64,000 bases of DNA from Paracoccaceae bacterium (GCA_002709405.1 PAQV01000006.1:1-64000); one strand, 5' to 3'. Shown: positions 9,077-19,225, numbered from the stretch's first letter. Numbers and translations are program-made. Notes: a model not told the origin generated them from the sequence alone.

Positions 9077-9085
9077 CATAAGAAC
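9077..9085. repeat. Target site duplication, right copy
   Basis: CATAAGAAC, identical to 8018-8026, directly follows the right IS end. Confidence 0.95.
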
Positions 9086-9175
9086 CAGAAATTGGCTCCA
9101 ACAGTATCGGCACCCAAGAGGCCCGAACACAAGATTCCCACTCTGGAATCTGCCCTGTATCAATTGATATCGAAG

Positions 9176-9973
9176 TCATTCTGTCAAAATTGGAACGCCA
9201 AGCGCTTCCTTAGAGCAACGAGACACATGCTGTACTCGTGAGATCAAGAAGGCTCTAAGCGCATCGGCATACTCCTCGGAAAGCAACTTGTCAGTTCTGC
9301 CCTGAGACAACGCGGCAGGTACGTCGACACATTCGATTTTACCACAAAACCCATCAGATTCGCGCGCCTTTTTGCTCTTCTGGCTGGCACTGAGAGCGCC
9401 CGTCAACCATTCGGACAGCTTGTGGCGGTATGCAACAGTCGGGTCAAGGTCTTGCGGAGCCCACGCAGGGCCGGTGAAAGCGTGCCCATGGTCAATCAGC
9501 CAGAACATGTCGGGACCGTCAATGAGCAGGTTACCCATGTGGCGATCAGTATTTGCTATCCAACTATCGAATGCATATAGCCCCCCAAGCCCTACCCATT
9601 CCTTAAGTTGCTCCAGAATTTTCCCTGCCATAAAGTGGTCATTCGTAATTTTTTGTGCAAAATTTGGTGTGCCAGTATCCGCGCTCACGAATACTACGTG
9701 GCCGCTTCCATCCGAAAGCTTCAACTTCGACACTTGCAGCGCTCCTAAGGGTACTACGCCCAGATATGCGTCCGGAACAGGAAGCCCCAATTCCTTACCC
9801 AATACCGCTGCTAGAAGCTCATTCGTCAACTGGCACAAACTGAGGTCCTTGATGACCCCGTGCCGTCTTTCGCCACCTTCAAGCAGCACCATCCCACGAA
9901 ATGTATCGTTTACATTTCCATCCTTAAAAGGAACGGCCCCCTCCAAAACACGCACACATGGTATTTCAGTCAT
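9176..9973 (-). CDS. HipA-like kinase domain protein (HipA_2 type)
   Basis: This 265-residue protein has a compact HipA-type kinase fold without the HipA N-terminal subdomain. Likely ATP-contacting Lys42 is in GVIKDLS, and Glu52 follows in NELLAAVLGKELGLPVP. The catalytic loop is NTDRHMGNLLI (Asp143, Asn148) and the metal-binding Asp161 is in WLIDHGHAF, replacing DFG. All catalytic residues expected of the family are present, so it should be an active kinase. The gene heads a two-gene unit: its TGA overlaps the ATG of the next gene, which an IS has split. Related HipA kinases phosphorylate aminoacyl-tRNA synthetases or other targets, but no antitoxin of HipB type is present here. Confidence 0.8.
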   Translation of the reverse strand: MTEIPCVRVLEGAVPFKDGNVNDTFRGMVLLEGGERRHGVIKDLSLCQLTNELLAAVLGKELGLPVPDAYLGVVPLGALQVSKLKLSDGSGHVVFVSADTGTPNFAQKITNDHFMAGKILEQLKEWVGLGGLYAFDSWIANTDRHMGNLLIDGPDMFWLIDHGHAFTGPAWAPQDLDPTVAYRHKLSEWLTGALSASQKSKKARESDGFCGKIECVDVPAALSQGRTDKLLSEEYADALRAFLISRVQHVSRCSKEALGVPILTE

Positions 9974-10335
9974 TTATAGAATTTTACCCTTCAATATCCA
10001 CCTACCACGCTAACTACTATTCATAGACCTCGCAACATTAAGGATTTGGCGCGCAAGAAGATCAGAACACCTCGTCAATTGACACACTCTTGTATATGCC
10101 TCCTCGAGACTGATCAAACCGAAGAGATGGGGCCGGGTGGACACCCGAAGGTCATGCCCCCTCCAAACCCTAACAAACCGTAAATTCACCTCTGCAACCC
10201 ATTGAAATCATTGATACCGAAAATGTCCCACGCGTGGGACACCCTGGGACGACAGGGGGAGTTTTCACCTGCGGGACCTACGAAAAAGGGGCGAAGGTGT
10301 CCCCCCGCCCCGATCAATCAGGCCCTTTCGGACCC
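9974..10335. other. Intergenic region at the right edge of the island
   Basis: This 362-bp stretch lies between the start of the kinase gene and the end of clpB, both on the minus strand. It is AT-richer up to about 10220 and then returns to host composition. It contains the 18-bp palindrome listed at 10224 and a small CCCTG/CAGGG inverted repeat at about 10243-10258. No gene was found. The promoter of the kinase gene must lie here but no clear -35/-10 pair could be fixed. Confidence 0.5.
10224..10241. repeat. 18-bp perfect palindrome
   Basis: TGTCCCACGCGTGGGACA is fully self-complementary. It lies about 95 bases beyond the clpB stop and marks the point where composition returns to host-like. 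It could be a protein-binding site or part of a transcription end signal. Confidence 0.6.
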
Positions 10336-12954
<2,619 letters not shown>

Positions 12955-13028
12955 GATCGTCTCCTTTTCAAGCACCCGGTCTTCAAGGCGCCCGAAAGCG
13001 GCGCGCCCCTGGTCGGGCCTTGATCTTC

Positions 13029-13057
13029 AGATGGGGTGCGCGCGGGGCCTGCGCAAG
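13029..13057 (-). promoter_or_regulatory. Predicted sigma-32 (RpoH) promoter of clpB
   Basis: On the minus strand CTTGCGC (13051-13057) and CCCATCT (13029-13035) are separated by 15 bases. This fits the heat-shock consensus CTTGAAA and CCCATnT in sequence and spacing. The -10 lies 75 bases upstream of the clpB start codon. RpoH control of clpB is established in proteobacteria. Confidence 0.65.
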
Positions 13058-13139
13058 AGCCGCCTGTGACGAATTTGTCACGGTTTTCACGCATCCCCAC
13101 CGGCCCGCCCCCGAAGCCCGCGCGCCACGCCCGGCACAA

Positions 13140-13196
13140 GGCGCCGCCCCCGGCCGCGCGGGGTGGGTGGGCGGGAGCGTGGCCGGGGGCGGCGCC
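13140..13196. repeat. 16-bp perfect inverted repeat between clpB and pyrF
   Basis: GGCGCCGCCCCCGGCC at 13140-13155 is exactly complementary to 13181-13196, with a 25-base loop. It lies in the 305-bp gap between divergent clpB and pyrF, immediately upstream of the pyrF -35 box. It could be an operator or cruciform-forming site. The rest of the gap holds only the two promoters listed. Confidence 0.6.
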
Positions 13197-13201
13197 GACA
13201 C

Positions 13202-13230
13202 TTGACAAGCGGCCCTGCCCTCGCACAAAC
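13202..13230 (+). promoter_or_regulatory. Predicted sigma-70-type promoter of pyrF
   Basis: A consensus -35 TTGACA at 13202-13207 is followed after 17 bases by ACAAAC, a poor -10. The pyrF ATG is 30 bases further on. Confidence 0.45.
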
Positions 13231-13259
13231 GACCGAAACCGCCCAAGTGGAGATCCCCC

Positions 13260-13976
13260 ATGTCCGACGACCGTCTCATCGTCGCGCTCGACGTGCCCAA
13301 CATCCTTCTGGGGCAACGCCTGGCCCAGGAGCTTGGCAACAGCGTGTCCTTCTACAAGATCGGGCTGGGCATGCTGACGACCGGCGGGCTGGCCCTGGCC
13401 AACGAGCTCAAGCAGGAACAGGGCAAGCGCATCTTCCTGGACATGAAGCTGTTCGACATTCCCAACACGATCGAAAACGCGGTGCGCGGCTTCACCCAGT
13501 TCGACCTGGATTTCCTGACCGTGCACGGCGACCCCCACGTGGTCGCCGCCGCCAAGCAGGGGGCCGCCGGGTCAGGGATGAAGATCCTCGCGGTCACCAT
13601 CCTGACCGCGCTCGACCGGCAGGATCTCGACAATTGCCTGATCCAACCCGGTGACGTGTCCGACCTTGTCGTGGAACGTGCCGCCCGCGCCTTCGAGGCC
13701 GGGGCCGACGGGGTGATCTCCTCTCCGCACGAGGCCGCCGCGATCCGGGCCCTGCCCGAGGCCGAGGGCCGGCTGATCGTCACCCCGGGTGTCCGCCCCG
13801 CAGGTGCCGAGCTGGGCGATCAGAAGCGCGTCATGACCCCGGCCCAGGCCATCGCCAACGGTGCCGACCACGTCGTCGTCGGCCGGCCGATCTGCAAGGC
13901 CCCCGACCCGATGGAGGCCGCGACCCGCATCCTGGCCGAAATGCGCAGCCCGCAGGCGCTACAGCCCAATCACTAG
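13260..13976 (+). CDS. pyrF: Orotidine 5'-phosphate decarboxylase
   Basis: This 238-residue TIM-barrel enzyme catalyses the last step of UMP synthesis. The substrate-binding LIVALDVPN strand is at the N-terminus. The catalytic DxKxxD array is in FLDMKLFDIPNT (about residues 60-71), and the phosphate-binding end includes VTPGVRP and ADHVVVGRPI. The length is normal for the bacterial short form. A GGAGA ribosome site precedes the ATG. It stands alone between divergent clpB and the convergent Nudix gene. Confidence 0.97.
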   Translation: MSDDRLIVALDVPNILLGQRLAQELGNSVSFYKIGLGMLTTGGLALANELKQEQGKRIFLDMKLFDIPNTIENAVRGFTQFDLDFLTVHGDPHVVAAAKQGAAGSGMKILAVTILTALDRQDLDNCLIQPGDVSDLVVERAARAFEAGADGVISSPHEAAAIRALPEAEGRLIVTPGVRPAGAELGDQKRVMTPAQAIANGADHVVVGRPICKAPDPMEAATRILAEMRSPQALQPNH

Positions 13977-14242
13977 GCAGCCAAAGCGCCCCTCATAAGC
14001 TGAAATCCGCCGAGATCGCACTATCGCGGCCCGATTTGTGATCGGGACGTCACACAAACCTGTCTGGGCCGCCGGGGTCGGGCATTCCCGACTTTGACGG
14101 GGCCGGCAGTTCGGACATTGTTAAAGGCAAGACACTCCCCAAACGGACCTTACCTCTTCCTGTGGTTCGTTACCTCCCCCCGTACACCGTGCGGGGGGCC
14201 TTTACGTGGAGAGGTCACTTTTTCCGCTGCACCACCGCGCCA

Positions 14243-14668
14243 TCAAGAGGCCAGCCGCTCGGCCGCCTTGGGCTGTTCGAGGTAGATCCGCAGCTGGTCG
14301 GCGAAATGGGGAATGTTCAGCGGATGCTCCAGGTAGGCGCCCGGGGCCATCAGGGTCCAGCCCTGCCCTTCGTCGCCAAACCGGATGTCATCGCGCGTGT
14401 CGGCGGGCAGATGCGCCACGAAGAACCAGACCGTGCCGCGCGGCCGCTGGTAGCTGCGCGCCCAGACCAGGTCAGAGGGCGACAGGTGCAGCCCGACCTC
14501 TTCGCGGGTTTCGCGCAGGGCGCAGGTTTCGGGCGTTTCGTCGCCCTCGCGCCCGCCCCCGGGCAGATCCCAGCGCCCGGGCCAGGGGATCGTCCCGATA
14601 TCGTCGCGCTGGACCACCAGCAGGTCGGGGCCCAGGAAGATCGCCGTCTTCGCTCCGGAAAATTCCAT
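14243..14668 (-). CDS. NUDIX hydrolase
   Basis: This is a 141-residue single-domain Nudix protein. The Nudix box is complete: Gly38-x5-Glu-x7-REx-x-EE-x-Gly in GGREGDETPETCALRETREE plus VGL. Such enzymes hydrolyse nucleoside diphosphate linked to another group; the substrate cannot be told from sequence. The start was set at the ATG with GGGAGG eight bases upstream. Another in-frame ATG at 14701 has a weaker site. The gene is divergent from dinB, about 100 bases away; a Nudix next to a translesion polymerase hints at nucleotide pool or DNA damage handling, but this is only context. Confidence 0.88.
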   Translation of the reverse strand: MEFSGAKTAIFLGPDLLVVQRDDIGTIPWPGRWDLPGGGREGDETPETCALRETREEVGLHLSPSDLVWARSYQRPRGTVWFFVAHLPADTRDDIRFGDEGQGWTLMAPGAYLEHPLNIPHFADQLRIYLEQPKAAERLAS

Positions 14669-14771
14669 GGACCAGCCCTCCCTCGGCGTTGCACTTTTCA
14701 TGATACACTTCCAGATGTATGCAACACTTTCTTCCGTCCAAGCCCGGAAACAAGAGGCGAAATCCAGGTTC

Positions 14772-16025
14772 ATGCCCGCATTCTGCCGCTCTTGCCTGAC
14801 CCGCGTCCCGAAACAGCGGCGCTGCCCGTCCTGCGGCAGCCCCCGGATCCTGGACCATCCCGAACTGTTCGACCTGTCCATCGCCCACATGGATTGCGAC
14901 GCCTTCTATGCCTCGGTCGAAAAGCGCGACAACCCCGAGCTGGCCGACAAGCCGGTCATCATCGGCGGCGGCCGAAGGGGCGTGGTGTCGACCGCCTGCT
15001 ACGTGGCCCGTATCCGGGGCGTGCGCTCGGCCATGCCGATGTTCCAGGCCCTGAAACTGTGCCCCGACGCGGTGGTGATCAAGCCGCGCATGTCGGTCTA
15101 TGTCGAAGTTTCAAGAGCCATCCGCGCGATGATGGAGGACCTGACCCCGGCCATCCAGCCGCTGTCGCTGGACGAGGCTTTCCTGGATCTGACCGGCACC
15201 GAAAAGCTGCACGGCGCGCCGCCGGCCATCGTGCTGGCCGGGCTGGTCAACCGGATGCACCGCGAGCTGGGCGTGACCGGGTCGATCGGGTTGTCGCACA
15301 ACAAGTTCCTGGCCAAGGTTGCCTCTGACCTGGACAAGCCACGCGGGTTCTCCGTGATCGGCCAGGCCGAGACGATGGACTTCCTGGCCGACAAGCCAGT
15401 CGGGCTGATCTGGGGGGTGGGCCAGGCGTCCGGCGCGGCACTGGAAACGGCGGGCATCCGCACCTTCACCGATCTGCGCCGCTGGGAGCACCGCGACCTG
15501 GTCGCCCGTTTCGGCTCGATGGGCGACCGGCTGTATCACCTGGCCCGGGGCGAGGACCGCCGCAAGGTCAACGCCCATGAACCGATCAAGTCGATCAGCC
15601 ACGAGACCACCTTTTTCGAGGACACTGCCGACCGCGAGATCCTCGACGGGCACATCTGGCGGCTGGCCGAAAAGGTATCGGCCCGGGCCAAGGCGCGCGA
15701 GCTGGCCGGGCGGGTTGTCACGCTGAAACTGAAACGGGCCGATCACCGCGCCCTGTCCCGCCGGGTGGCCCTGCGCGATGCCACGCAACTGGCCGACAGG
15801 CTGTACCGGACCGCGCGCGGGTTGCTGGACCAGGTCAGCGACGAAGGCCCCTTCCGCCTGATCGGCTGCGGCCTGTCCGAGCTGTGCCCGGCCGCGCAGG
15901 CCGACCTGTCCGGAGACCTGCTGGATCCGCAGGCCGGGCAACGGGCCGGGGCGGAACGGGCGGCGGACAAGATCCGTGCCCGGTTCGGCACCGATGCCAT
16001 CGTGAAGGGGCGCGCCCTGCGCTGA
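14772..16025 (+). CDS. dinB: DNA polymerase IV with N-terminal zinc ribbon
   Basis: This is a 417-residue Y-family translesion polymerase. A CxxC-x9-CxxC zinc ribbon (Cys5, Cys8, Cys18, Cys21) precedes the polymerase core, an addition absent from E. coli DinB. Catalytic residues are Asp41 in HMDCDAFYASVE and the Asp-Glu pair in LSLDEAFLD. The GVTGSIGLSHNKFLAKVASD and little-finger regions follow. The start MPAFCRSC was chosen because it includes the ribbon exactly; the frame is open further upstream. Its stop abuts the stop of the convergent amidohydrolase gene with no gap. Confidence 0.93.
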   Translation: MPAFCRSCLTRVPKQRRCPSCGSPRILDHPELFDLSIAHMDCDAFYASVEKRDNPELADKPVIIGGGRRGVVSTACYVARIRGVRSAMPMFQALKLCPDAVVIKPRMSVYVEVSRAIRAMMEDLTPAIQPLSLDEAFLDLTGTEKLHGAPPAIVLAGLVNRMHRELGVTGSIGLSHNKFLAKVASDLDKPRGFSVIGQAETMDFLADKPVGLIWGVGQASGAALETAGIRTFTDLRRWEHRDLVARFGSMGDRLYHLARGEDRRKVNAHEPIKSISHETTFFEDTADREILDGHIWRLAEKVSARAKARELAGRVVTLKLKRADHRALSRRVALRDATQLADRLYRTARGLLDQVSDEGPFRLIGCGLSELCPAAQADLSGDLLDPQAGQRAGAERAADKIRARFGTDAIVKGRALR

Positions 16026-16892
16026 TTACTCGGCCGCCAGGGGCATCTGGTCGCGGTCATAGCCGATCGCCGCGATGTCCGAGATCACCCGGCGCAGGCA
16101 GGCCTTGAACTCGGCATACTGGGCATTCGGCCGGATCCGCTTTTCATCCATGTAGAGCGCCCGGTCGATTTCCACCTGGATCGCATGCTGGTTGCGCGAG
16201 GGCCGGCCGTAGGCCTGGGTCACGTAGGCCCCGGCAAAGGGCGCGTTGCGCGTCACCATGAACCCGGCATCGCTGAAGGCGGTTTCGATACGGTCGACGA
16301 TGCCGCTGCTGGCCGCCGCGCCGAACCGGTCGCCCAGCACGATTTCCGGCCGGCGCTGCCCCTTGCGGGCGATGCCGTCCATCGCCTCGTGGGGCATCGA
16401 GTGGCAATCGACCAGGATTGCCTCGCCGAACATCTGGTGGGCTTCCGACAACAGCCCCTGGAGCGCCAGGTGATAGGGCCGCCAGTAGCGGTCGATTCGC
16501 GTGCAGGCCTCTTCCATCGAGATCTTGCCCCGGTAGATCGCCCGGCCGTTGGCCACCACGCGGGGAATCACGCCCAGCCCCGAGGCCACGCGCGGGTTGT
16601 GCCCCTGCTTGCGCGCGCCCTGCACCAGCGCCGGGTCCAGTTCATCGGCCGACCGGTTCAGGTCCACGTAGGCCCGCGGCACCCGGGCGGTCAGCAGCGG
16701 GGCACCGAATTCCGCAGCCGGCGCAAAGAGCTGATCCACAAAGGCATCTTCGGATGTCCGGATGGTATGTTCGTCCAGAACCGACCGGTTGACGAAGTGG
16801 CGCGGGTAATACCGGGCCGAATGGGGCGAGGCGAAAACAACGCAGGACAGCCGCTCGGGCGGCATCGATACATCAAAGGCAGGGTTCGACAT
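16026..16892 (-). CDS. N-formylglutamate amidohydrolase family protein
   Basis: This 288-residue protein matches the N-formylglutamate amidohydrolase family. Visible features are FASPHSARYYP near the N-terminus, ILVDCHSMPHEA (zinc-ligand His), LGDRFGAAASS, and NAPFAGAYVTQAYGRPSRNQ with the conserved GGxxT/RP-like region. In histidine degradation such enzymes release glutamate from N-formylglutamate, but no hut genes are nearby, so the substrate is open. An AAGGAG ribosome site precedes the start. Confidence 0.85.
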   Translation of the reverse strand: MSNPAFDVSMPPERLSCVVFASPHSARYYPRHFVNRSVLDEHTIRTSEDAFVDQLFAPAAEFGAPLLTARVPRAYVDLNRSADELDPALVQGARKQGHNPRVASGLGVIPRVVANGRAIYRGKISMEEACTRIDRYWRPYHLALQGLLSEAHQMFGEAILVDCHSMPHEAMDGIARKGQRRPEIVLGDRFGAAASSGIVDRIETAFSDAGFMVTRNAPFAGAYVTQAYGRPSRNQHAIQVEIDRALYMDEKRIRPNAQYAEFKACLRRVISDIAAIGYDRDQMPLAAE

Positions 16893-16946
16893 CGGCGCTC
16901 CTTATAAAAACATCATAGACCGGAATCTTTGCTTGCCAAAAGACCC

Positions 16947-16975
16947 TTGCGCCCCCCTGCGACTCCTTTTATACG
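16947..16975 (+). promoter_or_regulatory. Predicted promoter for tRNA-Val
   Basis: TTGCGC at 16947 and TATACG at 16970 are 17 bases apart. The tRNA starts about 70 bases downstream. A GGCGCGG-TTAT-CCGCGCC hairpin at 16986-17003 lies in the leader. Confidence 0.5.
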
Positions 16976-17043
16976 CCCCTCCACCGGCGCGGTTATCCGC
17001 GCCCCGTTTGTTTGATGGGGCTGGATGAGGCGCTGGTATTCAT

Positions 17044-17118
17044 GGGCGGTTAGCTCAGCGGTAGAGCACTTCGTTGACATCGAAGGGGTCACAAGTTCGA
17101 TCCTTGTACCGCCCACCA
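17044..17118 (+). tRNA. tRNA-Val (anticodon GAC), CCA encoded
   Basis: A full cloverleaf can be folded. The acceptor GGGCGGT pairs with ACCGCCC, the D arm contains TAGCTCAGCGGTAGAGC, and the anticodon stem CTTCG/CGAAG encloses loop TTGACAT with anticodon GAC. The T arm contains GTTCGATC. The 3' CCA (17116-17118) is encoded. The anticodon decodes GUC/GUU valine codons. Confidence 0.97.
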
Positions 17119-17128
17119 TGAATTCACC

Positions 17129-17157
17129 GCCCCGGTCCGGCAACGCCAGACCGGGGC
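17129..17157 (+). terminator. Hairpin after tRNA-Val, possible terminator
   Basis: GCCCCGGTC and GACCGGGGC form a perfect 9-bp stem with an 11-base loop, starting 10 bases after the tRNA CCA. There is no T run, so termination would be Rho-dependent or partial; the hairpin may also serve 3' end processing. Confidence 0.4.
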
Positions 17158-17209
17158 ACCCGCAACCCTGGCGCCCTTAGCTGGCCGCGCCGAACGAAGG
17201 AGAGAGGCC

Positions 17210-17335
17210 ATGAAGGTCAAGAACTCGCTCCGCTCGCTCAAGAACCGGCACCGCGACTGCCGGGTCGTGCGGCGCAAGGGGCGCGTCTACGTCATCAACA
17301 AGACGCAGCGCAAGTTCAAAGCCCGCCAGGGCTAA
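17210..17335 (+). CDS. rpmJ: 50S ribosomal protein L36
   Basis: This 41-residue highly basic protein begins [20 protein letters not shown] and ends RKFKARQG. It matches the long L36 variant typical of alphaproteobacteria, in which the zinc-binding cysteines are mostly lost (one Cys at position 17). It is part of the large ribosomal subunit. A strong AAGGAG site precedes the ATG, and a strong terminator follows. The gene is short enough to be missed by many gene finders. Confidence 0.95.
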   Translation: MKVKNSLRSLKNRHRDCRVVRRKGRVYVINKTQRKFKARQG

Positions 17336-17380
17336 GACGTTCACCCGAACGTTTGCCGATCAGATCGGACTGATGCCAAG

Positions 17381-17409
17381 CCGCGCCCATCGGGCGCGGT
17401 TTTTCTTTT
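17381..17409 (+). terminator. Rho-independent terminator of rpmJ
   Basis: CCGCGCCC and GGGCGCGG form a perfect 8-bp stem with a three-base loop, followed by TTTTTCTTTT. It starts 46 bases after the rpmJ stop. Confidence 0.9.
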
Positions 17410-17567
17410 GCACATTTCCTTTCCGCCCTTCCCGTGGCATGTCCCTGCGTCAAGCAGCGCAGGGTGCGGTTTCTTGCCGAATCCTTTCGGGCCCCGCTAT
17501 GCTTGTTGCACATGTTCACAATGGCCGGCCCAAGCCGTCCGCCGTCCTGTTCGCCGTGGGGGTTCGA

Positions 17568-18443
17568 ATGCCGGTTGCCTGTGTCCTGATGGCCGACATT
17601 TCCGGCAGCACCAAGCTATACGATACGTCCGGCAACGCGTCCGCGCTGGAAAAGATCAGCGAGATGCTCGACCGTATGCGCCGCATGGTCGAATTGTCCG
17701 GCGGGCATTGCGTGAAATCCCAGGGCGACGATGTGCTCAGCTATTTCGACCAGCCCGAACAGGCGTTTTCAGCTGCCTGGTCGATGATCAACGCCCCCTG
17801 GGCCGATGGCCTGTCCGTCCATGCCGGCATGTACATGGGCCCGTTCCTGAACCACGAAAACGACATCTACGGAGACGTGGTCAACACCGCCGCCCGCCTG
17901 GCCTCGCTGGCCAAGCCGGGCGAGGTCCTGCTGGGCGACAGCTCTTTCGACCTGCTCGAACCGCACACCCGGGCCCGGCTGCTGCCGATCGGCGAATTGC
18001 AGCTGAAGGGCAAGGCCGATCCCACCCGGGTCTATTCGGGCTCTGTCATGGATTTCAACCAGCAGACCCAGGTGACGATCCGCCCGGCCGGCGACGACCG
18101 GCCCCGGGCCGGGGGGGCCGAGTTTTCCTTTGGCGGGCGGTCCTGGCAGATTGCCGAGGGCCAGACGCTCAGCATCGGCCGGTCCTCGGAAAACGACATC
18201 GTCATCGGCGAGGCCTGGGTGTCGCGCAAGCACGCCCAGATCGCCATTCGCCACCACCAGCTGGAATATTCCGACCATTCCTCGTCGGGCAGCGTCGTGC
18301 AATTGTCGGACGGCAAGCAGATCACCGTGCACCGGCGGGCGACGCTTTTGTCGGGCAGCGGGATCATTTTCGCCGGCAGCCGGGCCGAACCGGACAGCCC
18401 CAGTGCGATCGCCTTCATAACTCACAACCTTTCCGGGCAATGA
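17568..18443 (+). CDS. Class III nucleotide cyclase domain fused to an FHA domain
   Basis: This is a 291-residue soluble protein. Residues 1-170 are an adenylate/guanylate cyclase catalytic domain: metal-binding Asp in VLMADISGSTKLYD, the second in KSQGDDVLSYF, and the NDIYGDVVNTAARLASLAKPG region. Residues 190-290 are a forkhead-associated (phosphothreonine-binding) domain with IGRSSENDIVI and SRKHAQIAI. The combination suggests cyclic nucleotide synthesis coupled to Ser/Thr kinase signalling, although no such kinase is nearby. The start is the ATG just before the first cyclase strand; the frame is open upstream (ATG at 17499 is an alternative) and no strong ribosome site is visible. Confidence 0.85.
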   Translation: MPVACVLMADISGSTKLYDTSGNASALEKISEMLDRMRRMVELSGGHCVKSQGDDVLSYFDQPEQAFSAAWSMINAPWADGLSVHAGMYMGPFLNHENDIYGDVVNTAARLASLAKPGEVLLGDSSFDLLEPHTRARLLPIGELQLKGKADPTRVYSGSVMDFNQQTQVTIRPAGDDRPRAGGAEFSFGGRSWQIAEGQTLSIGRSSENDIVIGEAWVSRKHAQIAIRHHQLEYSDHSSSGSVVQLSDGKQITVHRRATLLSGSGIIFAGSRAEPDSPSAIAFITHNLSGQ

Positions 18444-18483
18444 GCGCTTGATTCACGTGCGATATCCGAACATTCTGCCCGAC

Positions 18484-19056
18484 ATGGGAGATCTTTCCGA
18501 CACCGTCAAACCCGACCGGCTGACGTCTCGCCTGGCGCAGTGTTTTCGTGATCTGCGCCACAAGGCCGGCTGGTCCCTGGACGAGCTGACCGACCGCTGC
18601 GGCGTGTCGCGGGCCACCCTGTCGCGGCTGGAACATGCCGAGGTCAGCCCCACGGCCAATGCCCTGTCCCGCATTGCCCGGGCCTATGATATCCCGCCCT
18701 CGCGCTTGCTGCGCATGGCCGAGGCCGCCGCCCCGGACCTGGTGGCTCGCGACGACCAGCCACTGGTCATGGACCCGGCAACGGGGGCCGAACAACGCCA
18801 GGTCTCGGCCCCGGACGAAGGCTATGCCTCGCGCCTGAGCGAAGGCAGCCTGCCCCAGGATGCCGAGCGGGCCCTGTCGGGGGCCGAAGGCGGCGAGGCG
18901 CACCTGGTCCTGCTCGACGGGCGGATGTCAGTGACCCTGCACGAGGCCAGGTTCGAGCTGCGCAAGGGTGACCGCCTGCGCTTCCTGCTGGACGGCCGGG
19001 CCGTGCTGCGCGGGCTTGGCAAACGCGGAGCACGCTATTTCCTGGTGATCACCTGA
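18484..19056 (+). CDS. XRE family regulator with C-terminal cupin domain
   Basis: This is a 190-residue protein. A Cro/C1-type helix-turn-helix occupies about residues 12-70 (AGWSLDELTDRCGVSRATLS, then RLEHAEVSPTANALSRIARA). The C-terminal 100 residues form a small beta-barrel cupin (HLVLLDGRMSVTLHEARFEL and RKGDRLRFLLDGR). Such regulators sense a small metabolite through the cupin. The ATG at 18484 was chosen, but a GTG at 18457 or TTG at 18448 is possible and the ribosome site is poor. It lies 40 bases after the cyclase-FHA gene and may be co-transcribed with it. Confidence 0.82.
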   Translation: MGDLSDTVKPDRLTSRLAQCFRDLRHKAGWSLDELTDRCGVSRATLSRLEHAEVSPTANALSRIARAYDIPPSRLLRMAEAAAPDLVARDDQPLVMDPATGAEQRQVSAPDEGYASRLSEGSLPQDAERALSGAEGGEAHLVLLDGRMSVTLHEARFELRKGDRLRFLLDGRAVLRGLGKRGARYFLVIT

Positions 19057-19225
19057 TCCCCGCGACGGGACCCTGCCGCGGGTCTCGTGCCTTGGTCGCA
19101 TGTCCGGGTCTTTCCGCTTGGCCGCCCGCCCGCTTTGCGCCACCCTGCTGCGACGTTCAGATCAAGGCCCACGCCATGCCCAACACCCGACCGACCGCCC
19201 CCACCACATCCCGGAGCCTCCGGCC

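Larger units (their letters stand above)
7197..9179 (-). pseudogene. HipA-like kinase partner gene, disrupted by an IS element
   Basis: The gene starts with an ATG at 9179 that overlaps the stop of the kinase gene (ATGA) and is interrupted after codon 31-34 by the IS at 8027-9076. Deleting the IS plus one 9-bp target copy leaves 924 bases, that is 307 codons and a stop, in one frame. The restored protein begins MTSISIDTGQIPEW and runs through SWVPILLEPISGSYEVLVIG into a helical C-terminal half ending DHILEQEAA. The family is not recognised. HipA-like kinases of this type are often followed by a DUF3037 gene, and the early VP...YEVLVIGCA segment is loosely similar in layout, but that is inference. 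Lower GC than the neighbours suggests transfer. Confidence 0.85.

Noticed and set aside
9176-9973. Classical hipBA toxin-antitoxin locus
   Set aside because: No HipB-like helix-turn-helix gene is adjacent, and the kinase lacks the HipA N-terminal subdomain.
14176-14198. CCCCCCG/CGGGGGG hairpin between pyrF and the Nudix gene
   Set aside because: It is 200 bases after pyrF and is not followed by a clear T run on either strand, so it was not called a terminator.
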